The position numbers and the translations under genes were made by a program. A stretch of DNA of 64,000 bases, taken from contig NC_049985.1 of assembly GCF_000003815.2 (NCBI RefSeq), positions 21,635,574-21,699,573 on the forward strand, read 5' to 3'. Source of the DNA: Branchiostoma floridae (taxonomy: Eukaryota; Chordata; Leptocardii; Amphioxiformes; Branchiostomatidae). How positions within the stretch are numbered: position 1 is the stretch's first letter; each line of letters starts with the position of its first letter. Positions 44,247 to 56,488 of the stretch are shown here, one piece after another. A model generated the notes under the pieces. The model saw only the letters and a program-made list of their open reading frames with translations, did not search any database and was not told where the DNA came from.

Positions 44247-47200
44247 CATCCGTGTGTGTGCGTCTGTGTGAATCTCTCTCTCTCTGTATGTGTGTCGGTG
44301 GTCTGTGCGTGTGTATGTACGTCTGTGTGTGGCTGTGTTTGTGTCTGCATGCATGTGTACATGTGTGTGTGTGAATTTTGTTATTCATGATATGCAGCTG
44401 TCGGAATGAAAAATCATACAAAAGAAACACTACTAGTATTTGATGGTGCTGCACATTCACCGCTTACCTTTGTCCACCATCTTGTGTTAGGTTCGTGAAG
44501 AGCATGTGTGTCTGTCTCGGCCAGACGAACCCAACACAAACCAAGCAGTGGTACGCCTGGGCAAAGCACGCGGAGACTACCACAAGCACCCCGAGCGACC
44601 AGGAACCCAACCCGCCACCATCATCAACAAGTTACGGCACTCTCTTCAAACAGAAGGGCTTCGACGTCTACATGTCCAAACCGCCTTCGAGAAAGAAGAA
44701 AGTCTCTTCGAGAGAAATTGTAAAGATGGCTGATAATGGCGGACGAGCTAGTCCCTACTTACACTCTCCTGCTGCGTGTATGTGCGTGAATTCTGATCTA
44801 AACGCTCTGGAGACGGAGGAAGGTAACAGGGGGTGTATTGACGAGGATCCATCCGGTTACTTGGCGGTGTATGGTCGAGGTATCGCCGACAAGGCAACGG
44901 TGAAAGAGTTCGGAGAGTTTTTGAAGAGCACGAGTGGCGAAGTCAAGTGGAGTCTGTGGCTGGATGCAGACCATACCAGATTTGTACAGGTTTGTTCCTC
45001 ACAGTTTGAAACGCGATTAAATGTTGATGGAGAGGATATTGTAACTGACAGTTGGTAACTATGGATTTGAACCAGAAATACCTGGCTATACCATAGAGCA
45101 ATAAGATATAATGACCTCAGTTGATTTTGTCACATTTCTGTTTATCAATTGTAAAAGATTTGTTGCTTATGTTTTGTTTTTATTGTTTATGAATTGTAGG
45201 ACTCCAGGAAGAATAGTGATACTACGTTTAGAGATCCCAATAAAACAAACAAACAAAATGACGTAGCATGTCGAAATTATACGCTCTTAATTGTGAAATG
45301 TCAATACCCTAACGTTATAGCCAACTTGATATTGCCTGTACAATACTGGCTTATAAAGTTGGTCAAAAGGCATGATGTATCTATAGACGTTTTCTAATCA
45401 GGATTCCCTCTGTTTTGCAGTGCGTACACAAGATGGGAGCTTTCCTCGCCAAGCTGCAAACCAAGTATCTACACAGCAGCTCCCCCTTACGACTGTCCAC
45501 GGAGATGGAGCAGAACCTGGGGTTGCAAAGGTAGAATGTACTTTGGAGACTTTTCAAATCACTCCTGTTTAACATGGCAAATAGGCTATTTAACATGCAT
45601 ATTACAAATCTACGTGGCGTAACTGGTAGAGCGTTCGGCTCGGAATCAAAAGGTCCCGAGTTCGATACCCACCGTGCCCCGACGTTGTACCCTTGGGAAA
45701 GACACTTAAGATCACTTAAGACAACTTTCCCTTACGGCGGACTGAGGCCCAACAAGCCTCTTCGGCTAATCTGTCTAAATGTGTGCCAAAAACACACTAC
45801 GGTTTTGTTGTGCCAGTGTGCCAACATCTGCATAATGATGACTCATAAACCAAGAACCGATAATTTTTTTTACGAATCTAAAGCTTTAGATTCATGCATG
45901 TAGACACAAATATTGTCATTATTTTGACTATCTTCAAAGCCATGTAATTTGACTATCTACTAGGATTCGTGACTGGCGACCCCACCGTCTCCAGGAGGCG
46001 CAGAGCCTGCTGGTGCAGCCGCTGCTGCAGTACTGGTTACCGCGCTTCCTGCGCAGCAGAGACCAGGGCTCCCCTCTCATCAGCTACGAGGGGAGCGACG
46101 TTTCTGTGGAGTCCCTAGGGCGCCCTACTTCAGGTAGCCGGTTGAACGTTTTTTTGACTCTGTAGGCCCACGTCACATTTCCAAACCGGAGCCCGGCCGG
46201 CAGCTGTCGGGAACGAATTCGAAAAGTGTGATCGAAAAGACCCCAAACTATGCAAGACGTAAAGAGAATAGTCGTGGGCATTATTTGTGTATATTTTTAC
46301 GTTTATAATTTCTATTTTTCTTTTCCACAAGCAGCCAGGCCTGGCCCCGGTTTGAAAATGTGACGTTAGCATAAGTCTTTTTGCCGTAAACGACACAGAA
46401 TCACACAAGTCATGTAATTAACAGACAGAATTGTACGACTTACCCTTGAAACGTATGGCAATGATAAAATCTATATCCCCAGCAACATCTCTCGGGTTCG
46501 ACACGGCGGATGTGACGTCACGGCCCCAGTCCTGTATCCCCAGACTCCGGTCTTCTACAGAGGCAGCCAGACGCATCTACGGAGGCGGCCAAGGAAAGTA
46601 AGTATGGCTCTCCTGCGAAGAGCACAGCCCCTGGACAGACTAAATCGGGCTGAGGTTTCCACATTGTCGGCGTGGCCTCTGAGCATCCTCCTACGCAGGG
46701 ACATCCAACAGCCAAACTGCCTGTCTGGATGTGCCCTGCTCTTTCAACGTTGCAACCGTCACTCTTAGTTCCCGTGGACGTCACCCCCAAACCAGCTGTC
46801 AGCCAATCAGAGAATAGGCTTTCCGTTTTCAAAAGCTGTCTCGGACGTATAAGGGTAACCTCATTAATATTTATAAGCAGGGCGGTCAGGAACTAAGAGT
46901 GACGGTTGAAAGAGCAGGGCACATCCAGACAGGCAGTTTGGCTGTTGGATGTCCCTGCGTCCCAGCTGTCCGCCAACTAGACAATCGGCTTTACCTGAAC
47001 AGGTGATAGGCCGGCAGCTAGCGCTGGTTAGAGCCCACAAAGTGGAAACCTCAGCCAGGTTTAGCGAAGTCTCCTCAAAGTATATTGTGTATGACTTTTA
47101 AGTATGACTTTTAAGTATGACTTTTAAGTATGACTTTTAAGTATGACTTTTAAGCCTCCATTGCAGATTCCCGCCGACTGTTTTACCGTTAAAATAAGAT

Positions 47201-49430
47201 ACCGTTTCAAAACCGTTTTTTTTATTACGTTTTTTTCATTAGTTGTAATTACGACCCACTTCGTCCCATAATAAGAAACGTGATAAAAAAATGTAACTTT
47301 GGAAAAAAAAAGCAAAACGGGATTTGAACGTAATAAAAAACGTAACTTTGCAAAAAACCTGCAAAAACGGGAGTCTGCAACGGAGGCTCACAAAACTTTT
47401 AATGTAATCACGCTTTTGATGTAACGTTAATCATCACTACAATGCAGGGCCGACGAGTTTGAAAGATTCAAGACAAGTGTCAGCAGGTCCAGAAGCGCTC
47501 GGAGCACGCACAACCACTCCAGCACCCCCCAAGTCGACCAGCTCCAGTCGGAATCAAACATCACTCGCACAAGACCGTCTTCGAAAAACAAGAAAGGCAA
47601 AGACGAAGCAAAGCAGAAACAAGAAGAACTTAGGATGAAGAAAGAACTGGAGAGACGATTTCCCATAACGAAAGTGCGGCCTAGAAAATCGTCCTCCTCT
47701 ACAAGACGACCGAAGAGTAGTCCCAGTACCGGTGCTGATAGTAAAATGGTGTCATTCTGCCTCTCCGCAACACGACCACCTACAGCACCGAACAACACAG
47801 GGAGGGGTACACCGACTAAAAAGTGTGAACACGAAAGAAAAGTGGAAACTAAATCCCCAGGGAAGCAACCCAACCGTCCCAAAACTGCAGAAGCCCAACG
47901 TGAAGAACTGAGCAGTGACGTCACACAGGAAACGGAAGTGACGCAAGTTGAGCAGACTCTAGTTCTTGACAAACGAGCCGGGAACTTTTTCGAGCAGTTC
48001 TGTGAGGCGTCAGGCAACAAGGTAACAGAAAAAGTTTCTCCTACGTCGACGTCTGCACTCTGGTATCTGTTTCGTCGCACTTCATGCCATTGTTTTTGTA
48101 AGGAATTTTCAACAGATAACGACCAGCATAATTGTGAAATGTTGAATAATTGCTTGAATCCATAACATGTCAGTTTAATTAGTTTTGTTCCAGACGAAAC
48201 TTTTTTCAAAGATCTTAAATTTAAACCACTCCACTAGATATGGGTGAACGCTGTAGACTTCTGGAGGGACTTGCAGGAGTACCGGCGCCTGTTCAACACG
48301 GAACCCCGCCAGGACTACAACATCCAGCGGAAAGCTAGGCGGCTGTACTCACGGTATCATATGTACCTTTCTCCTATATGTACCTTTACCGTTATCAGGT
48401 TTAGAAAATCAAAACATCTTCGTCGTCCATACATACGCTTCTAGTTTGGCGTTCTTGTTTTTGAAATGTAAGAAGCTAAGCACGCTACTTCAAAAGACGT
48501 AGCTCGTCGCAAATGATGTCCATCTCTGATACAAAAGAAATTGGAGCTCGAGAAAAGGTAGCCAAAGCCTTTTCGGGCTGTACACGTAGGGACTGTGCGC
48601 TATCTACTGTGTCTAGGACGCGGTATCAAAAGTCGGACCCCCATCTCCCAACCAGAGTTAGGTACCCTTTTTTACACCTGTGTGGAGTGAAGAATGTCAT
48701 GTTAAGTGCCCTTCCCAATGACACATTTAAGTCTAACCAGGAATCAAACCCGTAACTCTTGATCTTACGTCTGCTAGCCTGGCCTTGCCATCCGAAGGTG
48801 ATGCCACTTCGATCATTCGACGTCAGGAGTGTAAAGCTAAGGGCACAACCCGCCGTTCGTGCAATTTGTCCGTACGTTGTTTTTTTTTTTTTGAGAGGCC
48901 ACGTCCGCCACTTATTTTTGAAAATGTTCAAGCTGTACAGGGCAGGCGCGTCGGCCGTACTGGCACGTACGGGGGTCAAATCCGCAGCTCGATGGCACAC
49001 AAGGTTTTGCCTGCACGTAAAGTTCTACGGTGTGTCTGCGTGCTTCAAAATCCGTTGGATTCCCTACGAGTTCGTACGGAGGCGGTACTTACCACTTACG
49101 GATCCCCAAAGATTGCCCACGTTTTGGCACGTATTTGCACATACATATACAGCGGATTGTGCCCTTACCTTTAGGCACATTGATTGATCATTTTAAGACA
49201 GCTTATTCTGTTTGTTGTACAGATACATCGTGACGGGGGCGTCCCGGAGTATCCTCTGTCCTGTAGACATATCCTTCGAGGTGGGGTGTGCCCTGTCGGC
49301 AGAGGCGCACAGCCAGGACAACTTCTCAGCTGTGGAGGACCACGCCCTGCTGGTGCTGAAGGAGGCCTGGCTCGCCATGAGGAGTGAGGAGGCTGACCTG
49401 TTGGTGGGACCGCTGAAGATACCACACTGA
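42217..49430 (+). CDS. RGS22: RGS22-like regulator of G-protein signalling (ten exons)
   Basis: CDS join(42217..42484, 43359..43483, 43974..44110, 44491..44989, 45421..45530, 45964..46133, 46483..46597, 47448..48021, 48238..48353, 49223..49430), 773 residues, with all phases consistent. The N-terminus (LFVEYFNAFLGLPSFALRLRYNAE) and the block WIKVHRLPAFLQSRYYSKYR followed by LAKLLSQ match the RGS22/RGSL1 group. The middle is low-complexity and basic (ELERRFPITKVRPRK). One RGS domain spans about 655-765 (FFEQFC to LLVLKEAWLAM) and the chain ends GPLKIPH. RGS domains accelerate GTP hydrolysis by G-alpha subunits. Vertebrate RGS22 is longer with several RGS units, so this is a short form or a distinct family member. 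Exon 1 is followed at once by a LINE tail. AATAAA at 49916. It is convergent with the FIP1L1-like gene. Confidence 0.72.
42515..42855 (+). mobile_element. LINE 3' end with GAA tail in intron 1
   Basis: The plus strand reads YRDGSFLPRTIKDWNCLP and VEAATVDTFVPRAPAS then a stop. This is the conserved C-terminus of many LINE ORFs, followed by a 3' UTR and a (GAA)n tail at about 42839-42853. It begins about 30 bp after the exon 1 donor of the RGS22-like gene. Confidence 0.7.
43177..43287. mobile_element. 111-bp foldback element in intron 1 of RGS22-like
   Basis: Arms of about 50 bp (ACTCTCCAAGCAGAGGTTGG and its complement) form a near-perfect hairpin around a T-rich loop. It lies 70 bp upstream of exon 2. 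Confidence 0.75.
44208..44375. repeat. (TG)n-rich microsatellite in intron 3 of RGS22-like
   Basis: TG/CTG-rich simple sequence on the plus strand. Open frames of repeated Cys-Val or Thr-His here are artefacts. Confidence 0.85.
45606..45860 (+). mobile_element. tRNA-derived SINE (family B) in intron 5 of RGS22-like
   Basis: A-box TGGCGTAACTGGTAGAGCG and B-box GAGTTCGATACC form a tRNA-like head, followed by CCTTGGGAAAGACACTTAAG, a tail common to many SINEs. The copy at 56861 starts inside this SINE (from AAAGGTCCCGAG), directly after an assembly gap. Confidence 0.75.
46684..46960. mobile_element. Mutator-like MITE in intron 7, right end damaged
   Basis: Left end CATCCTCCTACGCAGGG, long inverted arms, and an interior shared with the element at 50713. 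The terminal GGAGGATG present in the second copy (57896-58181) is deleted here. Confidence 0.65.
47089..47155. repeat. 13-bp minisatellite GTATGACTTTTAA
   Basis: Five tandem copies in intron 7 of RGS22-like. About two copies at the matching place in the second segment (58455-58480). Confidence 0.85.
48545..48790 (-). mobile_element. tRNA-derived SINE (minus) in intron 9 of RGS22-like
   Basis: On the minus strand a B-box (GGGTTTGATTCCTGG) near 48750 is followed by the SINE tail ATTGGGAAGGGCACTTAACA and then GTGTAAAAAAGGGTACC. Also present in the second segment at about 59860-60115. Confidence 0.6.
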
Positions 49431-49468
49431 GGGGAGCAGACTCCGTACATCCGTCTCCATACATCTAT

Positions 49469-49804
49469 TAGGCCATCTTGATTTGATTATATGGATGACA
49501 TCACCTGGGAACCCCAAAATTGGTGCGAGCATGCGAAGAAAAAAAAAGTTTGGCCTTAAAAAGTTGCCTTCATTATGTATCAAGAAGGTTCAACATATGA
49601 CTAAACAAGAGTATGACATACCCAACAATAGATTAATTTTTGTTCTTTCTCATTTTCTTCAGCTTTGTGGCTAACTTTGGGGTTTGACTTAGGTATTCTA
49701 GGACATTAGTAGCCGTTTTGCGATATGGTTGAAAACTTTTTTTAACGGCCGGATATTGATGCGCACACGAATGTCATCCATATAATCAAATTAACATGGC
49801 TTAA
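49469..49804. mobile_element. Inverted-repeat element in the RGS22-like 3' UTR
   Basis: Ends TTAGGCCATCTTGATTTGAT and, inverted, TTAAGCCATGTTAATTTGAT share about 34 bp including ATTATATGGATGACAT. It has no coding frame. Repeated at about 60784-61119. Confidence 0.6.
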
Positions 49805-50084
49805 TCTTTCCAGATAAATGAAAAATATATGTAACCAAGCTTATACAACCTGCACATGTAAAAAGGAAGTAATAATACAAGCTGAATTCCTTATTTCATG
49901 ATGTGGAGAAATGAAAATAAACTTTACTGAACAACAGCAACAAGTGGTCCAACAAGATAGTTCTCTTCTTGTGCTATCATTGTCCCTAGTACACCAAAAT
50001 ATGACACATTACTATTGTGTTATAAATTCGTTAGCCAAAAGGTAAAAAAGGTAAAATGTAGTGCTATAGCCTTTTTGTGGCTGC

Positions 50085-50335
50085 AGGGGTAGCAGGGTTG
50101 TTATCCACTGTGTCTACTGCACAGCATTAGAAGGTGGAGCCCATCCCTCTCCTACCACTGCCCTGTACCTCCCCAACCAAAATCAAAAACATTTTGTACA
50201 CCTGGGTTTAATGAGGGAAGTCATGTAAAGTGCCTTTCCTAAGGACACAACATGGGTGGCATATCAGGGGCTTCAAACCAAGAACCTGGGTTCTGGGTCA
50301 AACACCCTAACCGTTACACCAAGGACGTTATAACA
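50085..50335 (-). mobile_element. tRNA-derived SINE (minus) between convergent genes
   Basis: Minus strand GTGTAACGGTTAGGGTG (A-box side) and GGTTTGAAGCCCC (B-box side), then AGGAAAGGCACTTTACATGA and CCCAGGTGTAC. Repeated at about 61390-61640. Confidence 0.6.
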
Positions 50336-50712
50336 CCAACATTACACCTTCATTACACCAACACCAGGCTGAAATATTAGGACTACAAATGAAACCCAAA
50401 ATGAGAAGCTCCATTGACCTTAATAAGTCTTTCCATTGTTGTGTTTCCAATATACTTTTAAAGTCATAAAAGAAAGCACAGTGACACAGTACATAAAAGT
50501 ACAAAAACTCCTGGGGATACATGTTTTCTATTCAATTCTGTTTTTCTATTACACTTCATTATTTCTAGTATATAAGTTGAGAGTAGCAGTCATGAGTTTA
50601 ACATATGAGTACACATCTTGATTTGAATTCTTGATGTTGAGATCAAATGTTGTTTTAACATTCACATAACTGGCAAACATCCACTTTCTATGTTAAACAG
50701 TATAGTTGTAGA

Positions 50713-51015
50713 CATCCTCCTACGCACAGTCCCCAACCGGCTAATACCCTATGTTGGGACCCTGCTATCTGAAGGGCCACCCCCGGTTACTGACCGCCCT
50801 GCTTATAAATATTAATGAGCTTACCCTTATATGGGAAACAGGCAATCAGCGCCCAATCAGGCCTTTGTGAGATCCCTTTTGAAAACTGAAAGCCTATTCT
50901 CTGATTGGCAGACAGCTGGTTTGTGGCGACGCTCACAGTAACCGGGGGTGGCCCTTCAGATAGCAGGATCCCCTCATAGGCGATTAGCCGGTTGGGGTCC
51001 GTGCGTAGGAGGATG
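50713..51015. mobile_element. 303-bp Mutator-like MITE with perfect 9-bp target duplication
   Basis: Ends CATCCTCCTACGCA and TGCGTAGGAGGATG with inverted arms of about 85 bp, flanked by AGTTGTAGA at 50704-50712 and 51016-51024. It lies in the 3' UTR side of the FIP1L1-like gene, 28 bp beyond its stop codon. Confidence 0.8.
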
Positions 51016-51042
51016 AGTTGTAGAGTTGTCTACTGGTTTCTA

Positions 51043-54000
51043 CTAGGACTCCATTGGTTCCTCCTCCCCTGCACCCCCCTCTGCAGGGGGTGGCGCCTCC
51101 CCTTCAGTCGACTCCTCCGTTTTGGAGGTTTCCCGCTCCTTGGAGCGTTTGGAGTGCTTGCTGCGCTTGTGTCTGGAGCTGCGGTGTTCGGAGGAATCTT
51201 TCTCACCGTCATCGTGGTGTCTCCTGAAAAGGGAAGGAAAAGATTTAATATCACATTAGCAAGGGACTCAAATCACAAAACATTGACAGCAATCATATAT
51301 TATAGAGAAGTGATTACATGATTGGAAGTTTGACCAATTCACACATACAAAACAGAAGGTCAAAGATCTCACAACTCTAAAAACTGTTTCTTGGTCAATT
51401 GTAGTGTATCAATTAATTATGCATATAAGGTCTTGCAGTAGGAAAGGTAACTAGATTTAGTAACCTTTCTTCAGCCAATTTCAGCCAATCAGCGTGCGCT
51501 CCGGGCCATGACGTCATTTTCCCGCGGACCCGATCCTTCCATGCCAAGCTATCTCTCCGTTCATTTTCAATGCGAATTTTGGCTCTATATCTGCTTGGAG
51601 AACAGTTCAAAGGTCAAAATACGTCATATCCGTCTTGTAGAACCCTTGTGGAAACAAGGGGAAAGCGTTGAAGCCAATTTTGATCGGCGAAAAACCACGA
51701 GAATCAACAATTTCTGGCCGGAATGGCGGCCAAATCGTCGGGTAAGCGGTCCATTTCTTCATTTTTTCATGTGATTTGACTGGTCTAACTTGTTATTTTC
51801 ATGGAATTTGTCGTAGTTTTTGTTGTTTTTCCGTGATTGTTTGGGGTGTCGTGAGTCGATTCCGCCATTTTGTCTTTGTTTGTCTTGCGATGCAAAGAAT
51901 TTTTGAGTTTTTGAAGTTGACCAGTTGCTTGCTCGGGGACAGCCAGCCGTATTGTTAGTGCACGGACATTTGCACACTTGCGGGTTGTTTCTTCGTAGAA
52001 AAAATGATTTTATTTGCCTTTCGCGGCGGGTTAAACCAAATCTAAAAATTTTCTTGAATTAATCAAAGTCTCCACCATGCTTCTACATTGTTGGTTTGGG
52101 GCTGATGGTGTTCTAGAAAATTTCCTCCTTTTTTGAACGGGTATAAGCCGCAATTTTAGCGATAATGGCTAAAGGTGGGGAGGGGGGCGTTGTTCTGCGG
52201 AGATCGCTATGGGCATGAGTCCTGCCGTTTTTTATCTGTAATTTTCAATTGCATATCATTTTGACACAATCATGAAATATGTGTGTCTTCTGAGATCATT
52301 GTGGCGACAAAATTGATGACTTGAATGATTTTTTGAAGGACATTTTAGTCTTCAGTATATTGGGGATGGGTTCACGCATGTATGGAGTTTGGTTCTTCCT
52401 TTTACTAGTATTTGTAAAAATGCTGTACTTTAATGTCTATTTTGCTGGACTTTATATAATAGTCTGTTGTAATTTGTAGGTAGATTTGTGTGTTAGTAAA
52501 TATTCTGCAGACATGACTAGGCATTGACAATGTATAATAATATGTGATGGTAGGACTACTGTGGCAGGGTTTGTATGTCAATTCTGAAATATTGTGCTTG
52601 CCCATAGGTGACAAAATGGACCACTGCTACCAACTGAAAAGAAGATTCAGACTATGTGGAAGTGACAACAACACTTACCAATGATGTGGTACATCATATG
52701 GAGCAGTTTCTGAACCTCGTTAGGATTGATCCATCTGCCAACCTAATTAGTCTGTCACAAATTACCTTTCTTTATGCAATGTTAGATATAAGAATCACCT
52801 CAGTGTTGTGCTGTCAAAGAGGCAAAAGTTAATGAAGATACTGTAAGTTGTGTAGGGACCATATAAAGTTCCCTAATTTTATTGGTTTATATTTGTATGA
52901 CTACGGTCCTCAGTGTTATATCACCATAAGAGGCAAAAGTTTATGTGGATATGTTGTGTTAGGACTAAATGAAGTTACCAGTACCCTGTGGTATCTGTTT
53001 TGTACATCATTTATATTTGTATGACTATGTTCCTCAATGTTATGCCACCAAAAAGGCAAAAGTTAATGTTGATACATGGATGTTGTGTGAGGATGTTTAA
53101 TCAATAGAGGCTCTAAGACAGTGCAATGTGACCTTCGCACACTACCTGTTTTTTGATATATTGAATTATTATATTAAATTAAATAATCAAATTTATTATA
53201 TATTAACTATATGGTCCAAATTTTGTGTGAAAGCCTCAACATATACTAGTACATGTAGTATGCATAACAGAACAAGGACTACAAGATGAGGAGTGTAATA
53301 AGTTTAAAATTCCGATGTACATAAATGTTTTTATTGATGTTAACAACATGAGTGTCAAAAATAAACATTGTTCGATGTATTTACTATAAAGTCTATTACA
53401 TGTAATAAGTCTATTACTAATGAAGTAAATACTACAATATTGATAGTAGGGCACCTCTCCCATCTAGTATTAACATTCTATCCAGAGATTCTAAAGTTTT
53501 CCTAGCCAGAAATATTCGGAAACTTAAACACACACTCAGATAGACACACAGACACAAAAAAAAATGGAAGTAACAATATGAAACGGTAATGTACCAAAAG
53601 ACAAAAAGCAAAGATTTCATCAGGTGTCAACCACTTCCTCAAAGTTCCTGGATCTTCCTGGTTTTGGCGGCCATCTTGATTTGGGGTCAAATATTGGGGT
53701 CATGGAAATGGCGCACTCTGATTGGCTGAAGAAAGGTTACTAAATCTAGTTACCTTCCCTACTGTCTTGACTAACATAACATGTGTCCATATATCACTCC
53801 GTCATTCTACGGAGAATGTGACCAGTACATCCAAAATATGTACCAGCAAAAATGCTTGTCAAGCAAAAAAATACCTCCCTGTGAATTAGTGACCTCCACC
53901 AATGACTCCATGACTGGACTGTCATGTCTGATTAGTTATTAGATGTACCACCTCTGAACTGTACTTCCTGACATTCTAACCTCTGCAGTCATCTTCCCCC

Positions 54001-55969
54001 TCACTTCCCGACACTCTCCTAATGCTTATCTACTACCATAACTGACACACACCTACATTAACTGACCAACGGAAAAATATTTTCCAGCACAAATTAGTCT
54101 ATGATAAGTTGGAAAGATGGGTACCTCCTGGATGACCGATGTCTGTCCTTGCTTTCCTCTGTCTCTTCGGTTCGTCTGTTGCTCTCTCGGTCTCTGTCTC
54201 TGTGCCTCCGTTCTCGCTCGCGGTCACGGCTACGGTCGCGCTCTCTCTCCCGCCCTCTGTCGCGCTCTTCCCGTCGTCTATCCCTAAGGTACGATTGCGA
54301 CATGATGTCAGTTGTGGTACAACAAAGGCCATCATAAAACAACACTTAGAGACCTACAACATCAGGGTTTAAAATTAATTTTTGTGAACAGTTGCTAAAA
54401 ATAGCCTAAAAATTTAAGTGTACAGAAAAAAATGGATGTACAACAAAAGATAAAGTAAAATGTTAGCAAAACATAATCACAAAGCCTTCTGCCTCTCTTC
54501 ACAACTTAAGTTCACAACATTAGTTTTATCATGTACCTGTTAAATGTATTTGTTGTGACCAGTGTAATTAATAGCCCGGTGTGGCAAAAATGTGCAATAA
54601 AGGTCTTCATTCAATAGAGGTTTTATGGCTTTTTCTGATGCTTAAATTCTAAGAATGTTCTGCATTCTGGTGTAAAATAGTGCCATTACCCTATAGCCTA
54701 CAAAAATATCACTTATTGCATCCAGTCAAAAATTAAGTGCAAAAGATCCAATTTTGAGTGCACAAAGGTGCACATGCACCCAGTATTTTGAAACATGAGT
54801 TGTCATTTGATAATAAAAGTGATGAAATTTCCCCTTGGTAATTTTATACTGTACTAGTGACAACTTGAAACACGGACAGATTTGAAAACATATACACAAC
54901 ACAACACACCTTTCTCTGTCCCTGTCTCTATCCCTCTCTCTCTCCCGATCTCTGTCCCGGTACTCCCGTGGTTCTCTTTCCCGGGTTCTCTCTCTGCTGT
55001 GTTGTCTTCTCTGATACTCCTGCTCACTGTCACTGTTAGAACAATAAAAAAATCACAATGTCAAAAGAAACATAAGATAAACATTACATGACATATCCCT
55101 CCATAACAAGTAAATCATCTATCTAATATATACATAATGTCTCTTTTCTTTGGTGGCCCAACAACTATTTGTTGTGTAGACAAACACAAAATAGTTGTGA
55201 ACCATGTATTTTTCCTTTCGTGTAAACAGACAACTTTGGAACAATTTGGTCTGTCAACCATTAACTTAAAAATCATGACAGAAAATGTTCTGTTATGATG
55301 TTTTCGCAGATATAATTGAAATCTACATCATTCACCCAGATGAGAGACCTGGCTCATCCCTGTGTTGCATTCAGCTAAAAGAAAGGGAACATCACCCCGT
55401 AAGGGGCAGTATAACTTTAACGTAAATTAATACTGTACGTTATATACATAACGTACGTCATAAATATGGTAGAAGACGAAATACATTTTATTTCAAACTG
55501 CCCCTTCTATGATTAAGAGAGAAAGAGCTTTTAAAAGAAGCCACCAAATTCTATCCTAATATCTCCACGTTTACAGACAAAAAGAAAACTACTCTCCTTT
55601 TAACGTCCCAAAACCCACACATTACAGAAAAAAGTGGGATCTTTCGTCAAACCCATTAAGTTACATCTTTAAGTTAGACTAGAATAGTCACTTACTATAC
55701 TGTTTACCATAATCATTTGTCTGTCATTTTTTGTCACTGGCAATTAGCCCTCGGGCAAGAATTTGCAATAAACTTAATAATAATATAACAGTGCAGTATA
55801 ACACCGTCGTACCTGGAGAAGTCGCTCTCTGAGCCCCTGTTCATCGGAGGGCCCGGAGGGTGGAAGAAGTCGTATTCATCGTTCTCCTGTCTGCGCCCGG
55901 GGTCCCAGGAGCCGGGAGGGGGGCCCGAGGGGGGTGGGCCCAGGTTGTAGGGGGGGAAGTCTGGGTGGT
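51043..55969 (-). CDS. FIP1L1: FIP1L1-like mRNA 3'-end processing factor, last four exons (first version)
   Basis: Minus-strand exons 55969..55813, 55032..54910, 54283..54125 and 51223..51043 join in frame. They encode a Pro-rich start (PPYNLGPPPSGPPPG, YDFFHPPGPP), then a long Arg-Asp/Arg-Glu alternating tract, and a basic C-terminus (HRSSRHKRSKHSKRSKERE) with an acidic end. This order (Pro-rich, RD/RE tract, KRSKE tail) is that of FIP1L1, the CPSF subunit that binds poly(A) polymerase and U-rich RNA. The N-terminal exons are absent, since the sequence beyond 55969 runs into SINE, LINE and the gap. It is therefore partial here. The last intron holds a 2.3-kb transposon. Confidence 0.65.
51436..53764. 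mobile_element. 2.3-kb DNA transposon in the FIP1L1-like last intron
   Basis: Inverted ends CAGTAGGRAAGGTAACTAG continue for about 45 bp into CTTTCTTCAGCCAATC, flanked by a perfect 5-bp target duplication TCTTG (51431-51435 and 53765-53769). The interior has no long transposase frame, so it is non-autonomous. It contains ATGGCGGCCAAATCGTCGG followed by a donor-like GTAAGC (51724-51747) and three tandem units of about 120 bp with GAGGCAAAAGTTAATG (52790-53100). Five-bp duplications occur in Transib and some hAT groups. Superfamily not assigned. Confidence 0.8.
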
Positions 55970-56024
55970 CTGCAAGGAACAAAAATAGTGTAGTCAGTGT
56001 GTCATCTGCTATCTGTAGCATGTG

Positions 56025-56320
56025 TGGTCAAGTGAGTGGTTAGCAAACCCGTCTCTGGACTAAGAGGCTGGAAGTTCAAATCCCGGATGTTGTTGCTCAT
56101 CCAACATGCTATACACACCAGAAAGCCTTAATAGTCCTTAGAATGAGATATATAATGTACTAGTAAAGCCATAGACCACTGTTCATGGTTGAAAAGAGCT
56201 AAATGAGTTCAAGCGGTACAATGAGCCTGTGAACGTTGTACACAATGTCTGTCTTCTCTGTCACAACCAGTGGAAGAATAGCTCTATCAAACCTGTTTGA
56301 GATCATTTCCACTTATTTTA
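56025..56320 (+). mobile_element. tRNA-derived SINE (family C)
   Basis: A-box-like AGTGAGTGGTTAGC and B-box-like AAGTTCAAATCCC, then a body with TTGAAAAGAGCTAAATGAG, CGGTACAATGAGCCTGTG and GTGGAAGA. A second member lies at 62545-62860. Confidence 0.65.
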
Positions 56321-56488
56321 CACAGGTAAAAGGTAGATACATGTAGCCCCTATTAGACTCCGCGGATCACTGGTCAAAAATAGCAGAAATTGGATAAACA
56401 GAGTCAATTGTACACTGGGAGAGTTGGCCGGCCAGAGGAGTTATTTCCCACAAATCCGTAGAGGCTAAGATACATATAACAGTTCGGT

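Noticed and set aside
44130-44460. Cys/Val-rich and Thr/His-rich frames on both strands
   Set aside because: Translation of a TG microsatellite in an intron.
47427-48209. 260-codon minus-strand frame
   Set aside because: Antisense of RGS22-like exon 8, whose plus-strand frame fits the splice phases and is kept in the second version with an in-frame 3-nt deletion.
54099-54372. Plus-strand Ser/Arg/Leu-rich frames opposite the FIP1L1-like exon
   Set aside because: Antisense shadows of the RD/RE-coding exon, which has matching splice sites and phases on the minus strand.
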